This document shows, piece by piece, positions 63,267 through 64,000 of a DNA stretch of 64,000 nucleotides. The stretch lies in the NCBI GenBank assembly GCA_002336115.1, contig DDEN01000022.1, positions 276,356 to 340,355 on the forward strand, in the 5' to 3' direction. The position numbers were made by a program, and so were the translations under genes. Position 1 is the first letter of the stretch, and each line of letters begins with the position of its first letter. The notes beneath the pieces are model-generated. The model did no database searches and was not told where the DNA came from. It saw nothing but the letters and a program-made list of their open reading frames with translations. The DNA is from Chitinophagaceae bacterium UBA1953 (lineage in GTDB: Bacteria; Bacteroidota; Bacteroidia; Chitinophagales; Chitinophagaceae).

Positions 63267-63752
63267 TTAGTGAACAATTTTATTTGCGCAGCTTGAGCTT
63301 GCAAAAGCTTCGGGTTTTGCTTTAAACACAAAACCCATTCCCATAATGTAGCCCATTGCATCCTTCAGCGCATCGTTGCTTTTAAAGTTTGGATTCGTAT
63401 TAATGTCGGCATGTACTTCCATATCCACATTAAAAGCAGTAAACAGTTTGCACAGTGTGTAAGCCACATCAATACTCATGGCAACTTCAGTAAGCATCCG
63501 TTGCTTAATACTCATTTTCTGTGTAGTGGTTTCATTGTGTATGTACATGAAACCACCTTTTGCTTTACGGATAAATACAATTACCGTTGCAAATTCTGTT
63601 TGCTTTCCTTTTACCTGGCTGTCGGTACCAATACACACTTTCAGTTCATGCCCCTTTTCTCTTTCACGAATTAATACGTTACGTATTTCATCCTCAATTG
63701 TGCATTGAATGCGAACACCATTCAGCTTCCGCCACTGTTGCTGCTGTTTCAT
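63267..63752 (-). CDS. RNase H-like YkuK/DUF458 protein
   Basis: A 161-aa protein of the DUF458/YkuK family, with an RNase H fold. Candidate acidic residues are D44 (IGTDSQVKG), E89 (RMLTEV), D116 (VHADINTNP) and D131 (ALKDAMGY), an arrangement compatible with a two-metal nuclease. The C-terminus FASSSCANKIVH is a family signature. Activity has not been shown to my knowledge. It is placed between a tRNA gene and the AAA ATPase in the same direction, which points to an RNA-processing role. Confidence 0.85.
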   Translation of the reverse strand: MKQQQQWRKLNGVRIQCTIEDEIRNVLIREREKGHELKVCIGTDSQVKGKQTEFATVIVFIRKAKGGFMYIHNETTTQKMSIKQRMLTEVAMSIDVAYTLCKLFTAFNVDMEVHADINTNPNFKSNDALKDAMGYIMGMGFVFKAKPEAFASSSCANKIVH

Positions 63753-63791
63753 TGCTTTGCTTTTTTAATTTTTTCATTTTTACTTTTTATG

Positions 63792-63864
63792 TGGTGCCCC
63801 GTGGAATTGAACCACGATGTCCGGGATTTCACTCCGGTGCATAAACCTATTCTGCCAAAGCACC
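63792..63864 (-). tRNA. Divergent tRNA with anticodon GAA (Phe-like)
   Basis: A 73-nt cloverleaf on the minus strand. Acceptor GGTGCTT / GGGCACC (two G-U pairs), D-stem GCA/TGC with GG in the loop, anticodon stem CCGGA / CCCGG with an A-C mismatch at 31-39, loop GTGAAAT giving anticodon GAA with U33, variable ACAT (4 nt) and T-arm CGTGG-TTCAATT-CCACG. No CCA is encoded. The short D-stem, position 9 G and unusual loop make it unlike a housekeeping tRNA-Phe. It lies 39 bp upstream of the YkuK-like gene. Confidence 0.8.
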
Positions 63865-63934
63865 ATTTGTTTGTGATTCATATTGGTTGATATCATTTCC
63901 CTCATTACCGAATTATATTCATCAACAAACATTG

Positions 63935-64000
63935 CGGAGAGTAAAGGAGTCGAACCTTTGTACCGGATTAACGGTAGCCCAAGCTTAGCAGGCTGGCACA
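63935..64000 (-). tRNA. tRNA-Ser(GCU), 5' end beyond the window
   Basis: The visible 66 nt contain an anticodon loop CTGCTAA (anticodon GCU) on a CCAGC/GCTTG stem with one mismatch, a long variable arm TACCG-TTAAT-CGGTA, the T-arm AAAGG-TTCGACT-CCTTT and the 3' acceptor ACTCTCC plus discriminator G. The long variable arm and anticodon support a serine tRNA. The D-arm and 5' acceptor would be to the right. No CCA is encoded. Confidence 0.8.

Overview
The window looks like a chromosomal segment of a Bacteroidota member, probably Chitinophagaceae-like. This is inferred from protein style, TTG/GTG starts, UpxY-type antitermination, a TAnnTTTG-like -7 box and intergenic repeats; no marker gene fixes the taxon. 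About two thirds of the window (roughly 1.4-45.1 kb) is one minus-strand surface-polysaccharide locus.

The locus starts at about 45.06 kb with a NusG/UpxY-like antiterminator. Its leader carries a terminator-like hairpin. Next come Wza, a Wzc-type BY-kinase with a Tyr-Gly tail, an unusual 68-bp tandem repeat, an AsnB-like amidotransferase, a UDP-sugar dehydrogenase, a Wzm/Wzt ABC exporter, and then about 25 glycosyltransferases, methyltransferases, acyltransferases, deacetylases and nucleotide-sugar enzymes. It ends with GDP-fucose synthesis (gmd, fcl), a PHP-type phosphatase expected to oppose the kinase, and a last glycosyltransferase. The dehydrogenase, Gfo/Idh/MocA oxidoreductase, DegT aminotransferase, hexapeptide acetyltransferase and UDP-GlcNAc 2-epimerase homologue together fit a Wbp-like route to UDP-ManNAc3NAcA. 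Two export logics (ABC and Wza/Wzc/Wzy-like) coexist. No Wzx flippase or initiating phosphoglycosyltransferase is visible.

Left of the locus are the end of an LpxL-like acyltransferase and a CarH-like B12/MerR regulator. Right of it (45.5-57.5 kb) are unlinked housekeeping genes: a DUF5009/HGSNAT-like membrane protein, a MurU-like and AmgK-RapZ-like pair for cell-wall sugar recycling, a metallophosphoesterase, an M1 peptidase, a YncE-propeller/phosphoesterase fusion, an APC permease and a DUF4136 lipoprotein. Degenerate intergenic repeats recur here.

The right end (57.7-64 kb) is the most interesting part: a minus-strand RNA-repair/tRNA island. In transcription order it has a tRNA-Ser(GCU) (cut by the window end), a divergent tRNA with anticodon GAA, a YkuK/DUF458 RNase H-like protein, a BCS1-like AAA ATPase, a 657-bp structured non-coding stretch, a soluble slipin/SPFH protein, an unknown 300-aa protein and the RNA ligase RtcB. 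The non-coding stretch holds two tRNA-like RNAs whose halves are in circularly permuted order. In the better one, a 6-bp acceptor stem and a 5-bp anticodon stem form exactly in tRNA register only when the 3' half precedes the 5' half. Permuted tRNA-like RNAs beside an RNA ligase are the main candidate for an undescribed system.
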